Positions 44,801 to 53,862 of a stretch of DNA of 64,000 nucleotides are shown piece after piece. Under the pieces are notes generated by a model. That model had not been told where the DNA came from. It saw nothing but the letters and a program-made list of their open reading frames with translations, and did not search any database. The translations under genes were made by a program, and so were the position numbers. Source of the stretch: Oscillospiraceae bacterium (GTDB taxonomy: Bacteria > Bacillota > Clostridia > Oscillospirales > Oscillospiraceae); contig JAAWKB010000002.1 in the NCBI GenBank assembly GCA_022797115.1, positions 1-64,000 of the forward strand, written 5' to 3'. Within the stretch, counting starts at the first letter, position 1. The number at the start of each line of letters is the position of its first letter.

Positions 44801-47800
44801 TTACTGCTTCATCATCCCGTCAAAGCGCATCAGGATGGCCGCAATTTCCGCCCGCGTGGCTGTCTCCCGAGGCATGAGCTGCCCGTCCGTCCCCTGGAGG
44901 ATGCCCGTGCTGACAGCCCAGGACAGGGCCGTCTCCGCCCAAGAGCTGGCCGCGTCCCTGTCGGAGAAGCCCTCCAGGCTGGCCCGGGCGGTGGTATCCA
45001 CGCCCAGATGCGCCGCCATGCGGCAGAGCATCACGGCCACCTGCTCCCGGGTCACAAGACCGTCGGGGCTGAACAGGTTGCTGCCAGTCCCTGTGAGTAT
45101 ACCGGCCTCCGCTGTCCAGGACACCGCGCCGGCAAACCATCTCCCGGCTGCCACATCGGCGAAGCTGCTGGCGGCTGTACTGGCGGGGGCTCCCGCCAGG
45201 CGGTGGAGTACGGCAGCCATCATCGCCCGGGTCATGTGCCCATCCGGCTCAAAACGCCCCTCGGCGGCGCCTACCATCAGGCCGCGTTCGCTCACAAAGC
45301 GCACAGCGGGCGCGAACCACCGGTCCTCGGCTACGTCGCTGTACACAGGACGGGAGACCGGCTTTTCCGGCTCCGGCTGGCTGGGCTGCTGTGGTTCAGT
45401 GGGCTGCTGGCTCTCCTCGCTGCTGCCAGCATTGGGCTTGGACGGCTTCTGGGAGCCAGGCCGCTGGATCACCCCGGGCCAGACGGGCCAAGCCGGCGGC
45501 TCAGGGCTGGGCCCGGCAGGAAGCTCCGGCAGGCCGATCTCCCCCCGGTAATTCCTGCGCAGGTTCGTGTCAAATTGGGTTATGACCTCGTAATTCCTGG
45601 CATGATCCATTACCACCAGCACATCGCCGTCCACGCCGGCGCTGTAGTAGGCGATGCCCATGCCGGGCGCCGCCTCAGCGATGACAGAGCTGCCCACATC
45701 GTCATTTTCCGTCACCATCACCAGCGGGGAGACCGCCTCCAGCCACTCCCTGCTGTTGGAGGTATACAGGCCGTGGTGGTTGGCCTTCACCACATCCGCC
45801 TGCAATTGGCTGCCCAGGCGGTCGATCAGGAGCAGCTCCTGGCTGATATACAGATCACCGCCGGTAAGGTAGGTGGAGGACCCGTAGGTCATCTTCAGTA
45901 CGATGGATACATTGTTGACAAACTCGTCCTCGGTGTTGCCGGAGGTGACTTCGGCCTCCGTCGGCCCCAGCACATCCACTGTTACGCCGCCGATTGCCCA
46001 CTGCTGCCCGGCGTGGACATTTCGGTCAATCGCTACGCCCTTGCCGGCCATGAAATCCGCGATGTCAGACTCAGTGGTCTTGTTGTCCGGCGCGGGATAG
46101 CCGGAGTAATAGTATGCCCCGATCTGTCCGCCCGCGTCATAAATGGCCTGCGCCGCCGCCAAGGCGTTGCCTGCATGGTCGGTGTGGGGATGGGTCAGGA
46201 CAAAGTAGTCCAGGCTGGTGAGCGCAAGAGCGCGCATCATGTTCAGGACATTCGCCTCGCTGTTTTTCACGCCGGAGTCAATCAGCATCGTCTGGCCGTT
46301 GGGGAAGACAATCAGCGTGCAGTCGCCAGTCTTTGCCGACTTGGTGGATTCGGTCAGGTCCGGGGCCAGGATATACAGCTTGCCGTCCCCGCCCTGCTCC
46401 AGCGCGGCGCGGACAACTGCAAATATCTCGTCCTGGCGGTCTGCCGCGGACACACCGGCCTGGAGATACCGCGCCAGGACAGCGGCGGCCTGCGCCCGGG
46501 TCAGGACACTGCCGGAGGGGCTGGCAATCCCGGACAGCAGGTCCTCCGCCCAGGCCATCGCGGCAGACAGCTCCGCATCCGCCACCCTCCCGGCCAGGGT
46601 ATACTGCCCATTATACGCTGCTGTCCGCGCCAGCACAAGGGAAAGCTCCCCGGCAGTCAGATATTCCTGGGAAATTCCCGCGGCCAAGCCATTGCGCCTG
46701 CCCCAGTCAACCGCGTTGGCATACATGCCGGGCGTTCCGGCGCGGCGGTACAGGATGTCCAGCACCATCTCCAGGGTGGCAGGCGCTTCGCCGTTGAAAC
46801 GGCCGCCGGTGAGATAGCCGTCCTCCACCAGAGCATCCAGGGCCTCCGCATACCATTCGCCGCCAGTGACATCGGAGAAGATTGCGGCGGCGGTGTCCGG
46901 CGTGCCGGTGCAGTGCAGCGATGCGTTCAGCAGGTTCGCGTTGCCCTTCCCGGAGTTGGTCAGACGGATCTGCTCCCACTGGCGCGGGGTGCCGCCGTAG
47001 TAGACATCCTGGATGGCGGTGTCATAGTTGAACGCCTTCATGTCCACAGCCTCCAGGGTGGCGGGCAGATAGATGGTCCGCAGGTTCTTCGTATCGCTGA
47101 ATGCCTTTGCCGCAAGAATCCGCGTCCCCTCCGGGATTGTGATTTCCGTCAGGGCATAGCAGCCGCTGAAGGTGTAGGTCCCGATCCGCTCCAGGGAGCG
47201 GGGCAGTTCCACTTGCTCCAGGCTCTTGCAGTTTTGGAATGCGCTGTCGCCCAAGGTGGTGACACCAGCCTCCACGACCACCGCCTTTACCGCGTCCACG
47301 CTGTAGCGCCAGGGCACCTTGCTGGTTGAGCGGTAATCTTCCATGGGGCCGTATCCGCTGATGGTCAGGACAGCCTCGTCCGGGCTGAGCGACCAGGTGA
47401 CGTTTTCACCGCAGCTGCCGGAGGCCGCCAGCGTGACGGCTGCGGCCAGGAGCGGGCCGTTCCCCGCTTGAATACTCGTCTGGAATCCCATCCATCCATT
47501 CTCATCGCCCACGTAGTAGACCTCCCTGAGGTTGGAGAAATTCTGGAACGCGTTTTCTCCGATCCCAGTGATCCCCGGCCGGATCACAAGGGTGTGTACT
47601 CCGTAGGCATCGTCAGACCAGTCCGGATTGTCCGGGATGGCACCGGTACCACTGAAGGACAGCACACCATTTACAATCGTATAGTCCAGATCGCCCACCG
47701 TATCTTTCCCGTAGATATAGTCCCTGTCCGCACAGTGGACGACAATATCGTCCCGCTGCAGGACGTCCGCCTTGCCGGAATCGGCCAGGGCCTTGTACTC

Positions 47801-49474
47801 GCTGACGGTCCCGGTGTAAAAAATCTCCGTCAGATTGGTTTTTTCAAACGCTTTTTTCTCAAATGTAACCAGCGTTTTGGGGAGCGTCAGCCGCTCCAGC
47901 TGGGAGCAGCCATTGAACAGATTCCCGCCCAGGACCGCCACCGGGGCCGCAGACAGGTCCAGGCTCACGAGGGATGTGCAGTTCATAAAGGTTTTCTGCG
48001 CGATCTCCGTCAGCGTGGAGGGGACGGTTACGCTGGCCAGTCTGTATGAGTTAATAAACAGGCGGTCCCCCAGCTTGGTAATGCCCTCGCCGATAACTAC
48101 GTTTTCCAGCTCCGGCGCGTATGCGACATTCTCATCTAGCCTGCCATACCAGGGAGGGACATCGCTGGGATAGCTGTAGGTCTCCCCGGTGCCAGTCAGA
48201 GTCAGGGTCTTGGTACCGGGGTCGTAGGTCCAGACGACGTGGTCGCCGACACTGCCGGTATAGGGGTTCGCCGGGTCAATCGGCTCCAGCTTGGGTTCTT
48301 CCGGCTTGGGTTCTTCCGGCTTGGGTTCTTCCGGCTTGGGTTCTTCCGGCTTGGGTTCTTCCGGTCCAGGTGTTTCCGTTCCGGAATCGCCAAATGCATA
48401 GTCCCCATCACTGCATGTCACAGTGAACGCTTCTACCGTGACACCGGTATTTTCTTTTTCAAACAGCGCCTTACACTCCTCTGCCGTCCCGGCATAGGTG
48501 ACAGTGCCAGATGTCCATAAGCTGTCCGGGCAGCCGGTGAAGGGCCCCTTATCCTTATTCGCAGTAAAATCCGTCACAGCCGGAAGTGTCAGGGTATTCA
48601 GTGCTGTATCGCTGAACACCTGGTCGCCCATCGTGTAGATTCTGCCCGGTTCATTCTCCCAGATAACCGCAGTAAGCGCCGTGTCCTTAAAAAACGAAAC
48701 CCGCCCCAGTTCCGTGACACTGCTGGGAATGGTGATGGTTTTTAATGCGGCACATTGACGAAAGGTACCTTCACCAATTGCGGTCAAGGAATCCGGCAGG
48801 GTAACGGATGCCAGCTTCACAGCGCCGATCACCAGCCGGTCCCCCAATTCTGTGACTCCATCCCTCACTTCTAAAGCAGTGATTTTCTTTATATCACCAG
48901 ACCAGGGGAGATCTTCTTTACTCGCATAGTTCCCGGTTGGACCTTCTCCGTCCAGAATCAGTGTCCCATCCTCGATCTTCCATCTAATGGAGGTGTTTGG
49001 CTCCTGATTCCATCCAGCGCCCTCATCCTCTGCCGCCGGTGCGCTGGCCCCCTCCTCAGGTTCGGGATTGGCATCCGGCGGCGTGCCTGCATCCCCGCCG
49101 GACGGTGCGGCCGCCTCATCCTCTACCGGATCACCAACATCCTCTACCGGATTGTCCACCGGCGGCGTGCCGTCCTCTGCCGGTGCTTCGGGAATCACAG
49201 TTCCCTCCCCAGGTTCGATTGCAGGGTTGCCGGCATCCTCCCCGCTCACAGGAAGATTGCCATCAGTGGCAGCCTCTGCGTTGCTTTCATCATTCATTTC
49301 TGCACCTTCATCAATAGGATCGGAAACCCCGGCGGAAACAGGGATTTCAGAGGGAGTCCCTCCCTCCGGTAACTCACTGGCCGCCCGTGCGGCAGGCAGC
49401 ATCTGTGCCGACAGCAGCAGGGCCAGTGCAGTACTGATGGTCCGCCTCAAAAAACGTCTCTCTTTGTGTCTCAT
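44801..49474 (-). CDS. Very large secreted protein: BspA-like leucine-rich repeats + ComEC-type metallo-beta-lactamase domain + SLH domains
   Basis: Signal peptide 'MRHKERRFLRRTISTALALLLSAQMLPAARA'; LRR_5 units ('LTSVTLPDSLTAIGEGTFRQCAALKTITIPSSVTELG'); MBL 'GDCTLIVFPNGQTMLIDSG...LTHPHTDHAGN...KANHHG'; three C-terminal SLH units. Confidence 0.88.
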   Translation of the reverse strand: MRHKERRFLRRTISTALALLLSAQMLPAARAASELPEGGTPSEIPVSAGVSDPIDEGAEMNDESNAEAATDGNLPVSGEDAGNPAIEPGEGTVIPEAPAEDGTPPVDNPVEDVGDPVEDEAAAPSGGDAGTPPDANPEPEEGASAPAAEDEGAGWNQEPNTSIRWKIEDGTLILDGEGPTGNYASKEDLPWSGDIKKITALEVRDGVTELGDRLVIGAVKLASVTLPDSLTAIGEGTFRQCAALKTITIPSSVTELGRVSFFKDTALTAVIWENEPGRIYTMGDQVFSDTALNTLTLPAVTDFTANKDKGPFTGCPDSLWTSGTVTYAGTAEECKALFEKENTGVTVEAFTVTCSDGDYAFGDSGTETPGPEEPKPEEPKPEEPKPEEPKPEEPKLEPIDPANPYTGSVGDHVVWTYDPGTKTLTLTGTGETYSYPSDVPPWYGRLDENVAYAPELENVVIGEGITKLGDRLFINSYRLASVTVPSTLTEIAQKTFMNCTSLVSLDLSAAPVAVLGGNLFNGCSQLERLTLPKTLVTFEKKAFEKTNLTEIFYTGTVSEYKALADSGKADVLQRDDIVVHCADRDYIYGKDTVGDLDYTIVNGVLSFSGTGAIPDNPDWSDDAYGVHTLVIRPGITGIGENAFQNFSNLREVYYVGDENGWMGFQTSIQAGNGPLLAAAVTLAASGSCGENVTWSLSPDEAVLTISGYGPMEDYRSTSKVPWRYSVDAVKAVVVEAGVTTLGDSAFQNCKSLEQVELPRSLERIGTYTFSGCYALTEITIPEGTRILAAKAFSDTKNLRTIYLPATLEAVDMKAFNYDTAIQDVYYGGTPRQWEQIRLTNSGKGNANLLNASLHCTGTPDTAAAIFSDVTGGEWYAEALDALVEDGYLTGGRFNGEAPATLEMVLDILYRRAGTPGMYANAVDWGRRNGLAAGISQEYLTAGELSLVLARTAAYNGQYTLAGRVADAELSAAMAWAEDLLSGIASPSGSVLTRAQAAAVLARYLQAGVSAADRQDEIFAVVRAALEQGGDGKLYILAPDLTESTKSAKTGDCTLIVFPNGQTMLIDSGVKNSEANVLNMMRALALTSLDYFVLTHPHTDHAGNALAAAQAIYDAGGQIGAYYYSGYPAPDNKTTESDIADFMAGKGVAIDRNVHAGQQWAIGGVTVDVLGPTEAEVTSGNTEDEFVNNVSIVLKMTYGSSTYLTGGDLYISQELLLIDRLGSQLQADVVKANHHGLYTSNSREWLEAVSPLVMVTENDDVGSSVIAEAAPGMGIAYYSAGVDGDVLVVMDHARNYEVITQFDTNLRRNYRGEIGLPELPAGPSPEPPAWPVWPGVIQRPGSQKPSKPNAGSSEESQQPTEPQQPSQPEPEKPVSRPVYSDVAEDRWFAPAVRFVSERGLMVGAAEGRFEPDGHMTRAMMAAVLHRLAGAPASTAASSFADVAAGRWFAGAVSWTAEAGILTGTGSNLFSPDGLVTREQVAVMLCRMAAHLGVDTTARASLEGFSDRDAASSWAETALSWAVSTGILQGTDGQLMPRETATRAEIAAILMRFDGMMKQ
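48291..48365 (-). repeat. Five tandem copies of a 15-bp unit
   Basis: (TTGGGTTCTTCCGGC)x5, last copy ends in T; encodes (PEEPK)n linker. Confidence 0.95.
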
Positions 49475-49568
49475 AGCACCCTCCATCTCTTATATATTAC
49501 ACCCGCCCAAGGCCGCTGTGCGGCCCTGGGCGGGCGCCTTTCAGGCAGCCCGCGCCGCCCGTTTCCCC

Positions 49569-51026
49569 TTATTCTGGTTTCTTCAGCCGTTGGCTGAGCT
49601 TGGAGAAAGCCGGGATCTCCGACAGACCGCCCCGGGAGGCGTTGAGCCGGTAATCCTCCGCCGCCTTTTCGTTCAGATAGGTCTGCATCAGCTGCGCCGC
49701 TACCCCCTGGTAGGCCGGGTCCTGCGCCAAGTCCCGCAGCTCCTGGGGGTCCCGCTCCATGTCAAACAGCTGCATTTCGTTGGTGTCATGGTAGAGATTC
49801 AGCTTATACCGCGTCCCCCGGATCATCGTCGCCTGGACCGGATGCGGGAACACGCCCAAATCCATCTGGCTGCATCCCCGGTATTCGCACACGGCAATCT
49901 TCCGCTGCTGCCCGCCCTGGAGCGGGCGGCTCTCCGCCGGGATGGGGGCCTCCAGCCCCGCCGCACACATGGCGGTGGCAAACAGGTCGTTGAGCTGTAC
50001 CGGGCTGCTGTTGACGTCCGCCTCCCGCTGGCCGGGGTATTTCACAATCAGCGGCACATTGGTACAGCCGTCGTAGAAATAGGCCCCCTTCCCCAGCAGG
50101 TTGTGGTCGCAGATCATATCCCCGTGGTCGGATGAGTAGATTATGAGGGTGTTGTCATAGATCCCCTCATCCTTCAGCGCGTTAATGATCTTCCCCAGCT
50201 GGGCGTCCAGGAAGGACACGCCGGCAAAATAGCCCCGGCGGAGCTGTTCCGCCTCCTCCGGTGTGAAGCGGGTGCGCGGGTCGCGGCACTGGAGACGGCG
50301 GATTTCCTCCAGCGCCTCCAGGCGGCAGCCCGCCGGTTCCCCCTCCGGCGCGGCAAGGGGCGGCCGGGACTGCTCATGCAGCATCGCCTCGCTGCCGTCG
50401 GGATGGTTGTCATAGGGGCTGTGGGGGTCAAAGTAGCCCACGGACAGGAAAAAGGGCTTCTCCTTGTCACGCTCCCGGATGAAGGCGGCGGACCGCTCGC
50501 TGACCCAGGTGGAAAAGTGGGTCTCCGGGGGACGGCCCTTCCAGGCGCGGCCCTCCCGTTTGATTTTCTCATAGGTTTCCGGGTGGTTTTCCCGCAGCCA
50601 TTTGCCGTAGGCGTTCAGCGGCTCGTCCAGCAGCACATTGGGGTCATGGCTGAGCTCATAGTGGTCAAAGCCGTCCCCCGGGTTCCGCTGGCGGGTCTCA
50701 TAGAGGATGCCGCTGACGTGGAGCTTCCCCACCAGCCCGGTCTGATACCCCGCCTCCCGCAGGTGCCAGGGCAGCAGCCGCTCTGTCTGGGGCAGGATGT
50801 CGAAGAGGTTGTATACCCCGTGTCCGCTCAGGCGCTTGCCTGTGAGGATACAGGCCCGGCTGGGGGTGCAGACCGGGGCGTTGCAGTAGGCGTGGTCATA
50901 GCGGGTGCCCTCCGCTGCCAGGGCGTCCAGGTTCGGGGTGCTGACATATTGGCAGCCGTAGGCCCCCAGGGAGTCGCGCCGCTGCTGGTCGGACAGGATC
51001 AGCAGGATATTGGGCCGCCTGTCCAT
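49569..51026 (-). CDS. Type I (Cys-type) sulfatase
   Basis: 'RPNILLILSDQQRRDSLGAYG', 'APVCTPSRACILTGK' (CxPSR formylglycine motif), 'IIYSSDHGDMICDHNLLGKG'. Confidence 0.95.
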   Translation of the reverse strand: MDRRPNILLILSDQQRRDSLGAYGCQYVSTPNLDALAAEGTRYDHAYCNAPVCTPSRACILTGKRLSGHGVYNLFDILPQTERLLPWHLREAGYQTGLVGKLHVSGILYETRQRNPGDGFDHYELSHDPNVLLDEPLNAYGKWLRENHPETYEKIKREGRAWKGRPPETHFSTWVSERSAAFIRERDKEKPFFLSVGYFDPHSPYDNHPDGSEAMLHEQSRPPLAAPEGEPAGCRLEALEEIRRLQCRDPRTRFTPEEAEQLRRGYFAGVSFLDAQLGKIINALKDEGIYDNTLIIYSSDHGDMICDHNLLGKGAYFYDGCTNVPLIVKYPGQREADVNSSPVQLNDLFATAMCAAGLEAPIPAESRPLQGGQQRKIAVCEYRGCSQMDLGVFPHPVQATMIRGTRYKLNLYHDTNEMQLFDMERDPQELRDLAQDPAYQGVAAQLMQTYLNEKAAEDYRLNASRGGLSEIPAFSKLSQRLKKPE

Positions 51027-51029
51027 GGC

Positions 51030-51842
51030 TCAGCCTCTGGTCTTTCCGCCGGCCACATTCAGGGTCACGCCGTGGATGTAGCTGGCCCGGCCGCTGAGGA
51101 GGAAGGCCACGGTATTGGCCACCTCGCTGAGCTTGCCGGAGCGGCCCAGGGGTGTGGTGCTGGTTTTTGCATAGCCCGCGCGCAGATCCTCAATGGTGAT
51201 GCCCCGGGTGTAGGCCAGGGCGGTCTCATAGCTGAGGGTCCGCAGGCCCGTGGCCTCCAGGATGCCGGGGGCCACGCCCACCACGCGCACACCCTTCTTG
51301 CCCAGCTCCTTGGCCCAGGAGCGGGTCAGGGAGTTGACCGCGTTCTTGGTGGCGGCATAGACGCTCTGGCCCTCGCTGCCCTCCAGGCCGGACTCGGAGG
51401 ACATGTTCAGGATCACGCCGGAACCCTGCTTGACCATAACGCGGCCCGCCGCCTGGGCGCACAGGTACACGCCCTTCAGGTTCACGCCCATGACCTTGTC
51501 CCAGGTACCCTCGTCCAGCTCGTACTGGTCGCCCTCGTCCACCAGGAGGCGGGGGATGTTGATGCCCGCATTGTTGACAATGCCGTCAATCCGGCCAAAG
51601 GCGGCCAGGACGTCCGCCACCATCTGATCCACACTCTCCTTGCTGGTCACGTTCGTGACCAGGTAGAGCACCTGCCCCTCGGCGGCGTTCTCAAAGGTGG
51701 GGGCCTGGGGGTTCATATCGCAGACGGCGACCTTCGCCCCGTCCGCCAGCAGCTCCTCCACGACAGCGCGGCCAATCCCCGACGCGCCGCCGGTTACGAT
51801 GATTACACGGCCCTCCAGGCCGAGCCAAGATGTTTGTTCCAT
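51030..51842 (-). CDS. SDR family oxidoreductase, sorbitol-6-phosphate dehydrogenase-like
   Basis: 'VIIVTGGASGIGRAVVEELL', 'VNNAGINIPRLLVDEG', 'MSSESGLEGSEGQSVYAATKNAVNSLTRSWAKELG', 'NVAGGKTRG'. Confidence 0.85.
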   Translation of the reverse strand: MEQTSWLGLEGRVIIVTGGASGIGRAVVEELLADGAKVAVCDMNPQAPTFENAAEGQVLYLVTNVTSKESVDQMVADVLAAFGRIDGIVNNAGINIPRLLVDEGDQYELDEGTWDKVMGVNLKGVYLCAQAAGRVMVKQGSGVILNMSSESGLEGSEGQSVYAATKNAVNSLTRSWAKELGKKGVRVVGVAPGILEATGLRTLSYETALAYTRGITIEDLRAGYAKTSTTPLGRSGKLSEVANTVAFLLSGRASYIHGVTLNVAGGKTRG

Positions 51843-51878
51843 GTTGCTCCCTCTCGTTTCTACATTATATTATCATGA

Positions 51879-52775
51879 TTAGCCCTTGACGGCTCCCACC
51901 GTCAGGCCCTTGACAAAGAATTTCTGTCCGCACAGGAACACGACGAACACCGGGATAACGGTCAGGCAGCAGGCCGCAGTGATCAGGTTGTACTGGGCGC
52001 CCTCCTCGCTGACGAACTGGTTCAGGGCGATGGGCAGGGTCCGCAGCCGCCAGTCGGACAGGAACACCAGGGGGTCCAGGTAGCTGTTCCAGCTGTCCAG
52101 GAACTGCACCGTTGCCAGGGCGGCCAGGGTGGGCTTCACAGAGGGGATCATGATCTGGCCCCAGATCCGCCACTCCCCTGCGCCGTCGATCATGGCAGAC
52201 TCCCGCAGGTCGTTGGGGACGCCTATAAATGCCTGCCGCATCATGAAGGTGGCGGACACGGCGATGAGCTTGGGGGCGATGATGGAGAAATGGGTGTTGG
52301 TCATCTCCAGGGCGGAGAACATGACGAACCGGGGGATCAAGGTCAGCTGGGAGGGGACCATCATCTGGGCCAGGTAGATCAGGAAGAGAACATTGGCCCC
52401 CTTGAAGCGCAGCTTGGCAAAGGCATAGCCCGCCGTGGCCGCGGTGGTAACGCTGACCAGGGTGTTCAATACGGACACCTTAATGGAGTTCCAGTAGGAC
52501 AGCAGGAAGTGGTAGTCCTTTTTGTTGGTATCAATGTGGAGCACTACCTTGTAGTTGTCCCAGCTGGGGTTCTGGGGAATCCACTGGATGGGGATGCTCA
52601 TGACATCCCGCTCCGCTTTAAACGAGGAGGAAACCATCCAGATAAAGGGCACAATCATCAGGACAGCGAAGCCGATCAGCAGGATTGTCATCACAATCTT
52701 TCCCGGCAGCTGGCGCTGGCGCATGGTCAGCACGGGGCCGTCCTTGGTATGTTTTACGTTTGTTGCAGCACTCAT
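51879..52775 (-). CDS. Carbohydrate ABC transporter permease (MalG-like)
   Basis: 'FIGVPNDLRESAMIDGAGEWRIWGQIMIPSVKPTLAAL' EAA motif; six TM. Confidence 0.93.
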   Translation of the reverse strand: MSAATNVKHTKDGPVLTMRQRQLPGKIVMTILLIGFAVLMIVPFIWMVSSSFKAERDVMSIPIQWIPQNPSWDNYKVVLHIDTNKKDYHFLLSYWNSIKVSVLNTLVSVTTAATAGYAFAKLRFKGANVLFLIYLAQMMVPSQLTLIPRFVMFSALEMTNTHFSIIAPKLIAVSATFMMRQAFIGVPNDLRESAMIDGAGEWRIWGQIMIPSVKPTLAALATVQFLDSWNSYLDPLVFLSDWRLRTLPIALNQFVSEEGAQYNLITAACCLTVIPVFVVFLCGQKFFVKGLTVGAVKG

Positions 52776-52789
52776 CTTCGGTCACCTCC

Positions 52790-53710
52790 TTAATCTTCTT
52801 TGTTATGCTTCCACTGGAAAACGGTGACGCACAGCAGAAGCAGGAACAGGATCATGGCTACCGCCGAGGCGTAACCCATGTTGTAGTAGCTGAATGCCTG
52901 CTTATAAATGTAGTACACCAGCGTGTAGGTGGAGGTGCCCGGCCCGCCCTGGGTCATGACGTTGATCTGGCCGAAGACCTTAAAGGAGCTGATGATGCCG
53001 GTAATGGTCAGAAAGAACGTGGTGGGCTTCAGCTGGGGCAGGGTCACGTAGAAAAACCGCTGGATACCGTTGACGCCGTCCAGGTCCGCCGCCTCATAGA
53101 GGTCCTTGGGCAGGGCGGTGAGGGAGGCGCTGTAGATGAATACCTGATAGCCCAGGCTGCTCCAGATGCACATGAGCATCACTGCCGGCAGGGCCCAGGT
53201 GTAGCTGACCAGGAAACGGGGCGGGTCATCCCAGCCCAGGGACCGCATCAGCTGGGTGAAGGGGCCGTAGGAGGAATAGAGCATCACCCAAACCGCCGAG
53301 GAGGCAACGATATTGCAGATCTTCGGCATGTACATGGTAATGCGCACCAGGCCCTGGAGCTTCTTTGCACAGAAGGTGTCAATGAGCACCGCCAGCACCA
53401 CGGCCAAAAACAGGCCGATGGGCACGGTGACGACAGTAAAGATAATGGTGTTGACCAGCGAGGCGGTAAACCACTCGTCGGACCACAGGTCAATAAAGTT
53501 TTTCAGCCCAACGACATTCCAGTTGCCAATGCCCTTGAGGAAATTCCAGTCAGTAAAGCTGATAAACAGAGAGAACAGCATGGGGATGACGCTGAAGCAG
53601 ACCAGGCCCACCAGGCTGGGCAGGAGGAACGTGCTTGCCACCAGGTTGGGGTGGGCGCGGTGCTGCCTGGCGCTGGCGCGCAGCTGCCGGGTTGTGTGTT
53701 CTTGTGCCAT
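52790..53710 (-). CDS. Carbohydrate ABC transporter permease (MalF-like)
   Basis: 'LTALPKDLYEAADLDGVNGIQRFFYVTLPQLKPTTFFL' EAA motif. Confidence 0.93.
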   Translation of the reverse strand: MAQEHTTRQLRASARQHRAHPNLVASTFLLPSLVGLVCFSVIPMLFSLFISFTDWNFLKGIGNWNVVGLKNFIDLWSDEWFTASLVNTIIFTVVTVPIGLFLAVVLAVLIDTFCAKKLQGLVRITMYMPKICNIVASSAVWVMLYSSYGPFTQLMRSLGWDDPPRFLVSYTWALPAVMLMCIWSSLGYQVFIYSASLTALPKDLYEAADLDGVNGIQRFFYVTLPQLKPTTFFLTITGIISSFKVFGQINVMTQGGPGTSTYTLVYYIYKQAFSYYNMGYASAVAMILFLLLLCVTVFQWKHNKED

Positions 53711-53862
53711 AGGATCTCCTTCCTAAAAGTTGCAGTCAGACCAGGGAACCGTCTTTTTTGCTGCCTTTTCTGGTTTTTGATATGGAACAGCCTGGAGCGG
53801 CGCGTATTCTTCGCCGCTCCAGGCTGCAGTTCTCAGCCCACGGGCCGAGACCAGGGTGTGTT

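Noticed and set aside
44696-47329. 877-aa plus-strand ORF
   Set aside because: Antisense to the LRR/MBL/SLH protein, no domain recognised; codon-bias artefact.
48291-48365. Possible CRISPR-like array
   Set aside because: 15-bp units are contiguous with no spacers and encode an in-frame linker; no cas genes in the window.
48239-48520. Plus-strand ORF with RLGFFRLGFF repeats
   Set aside because: Mirror-strand translation of the (PEEPK)n-encoding tandem repeat; not an independent gene.
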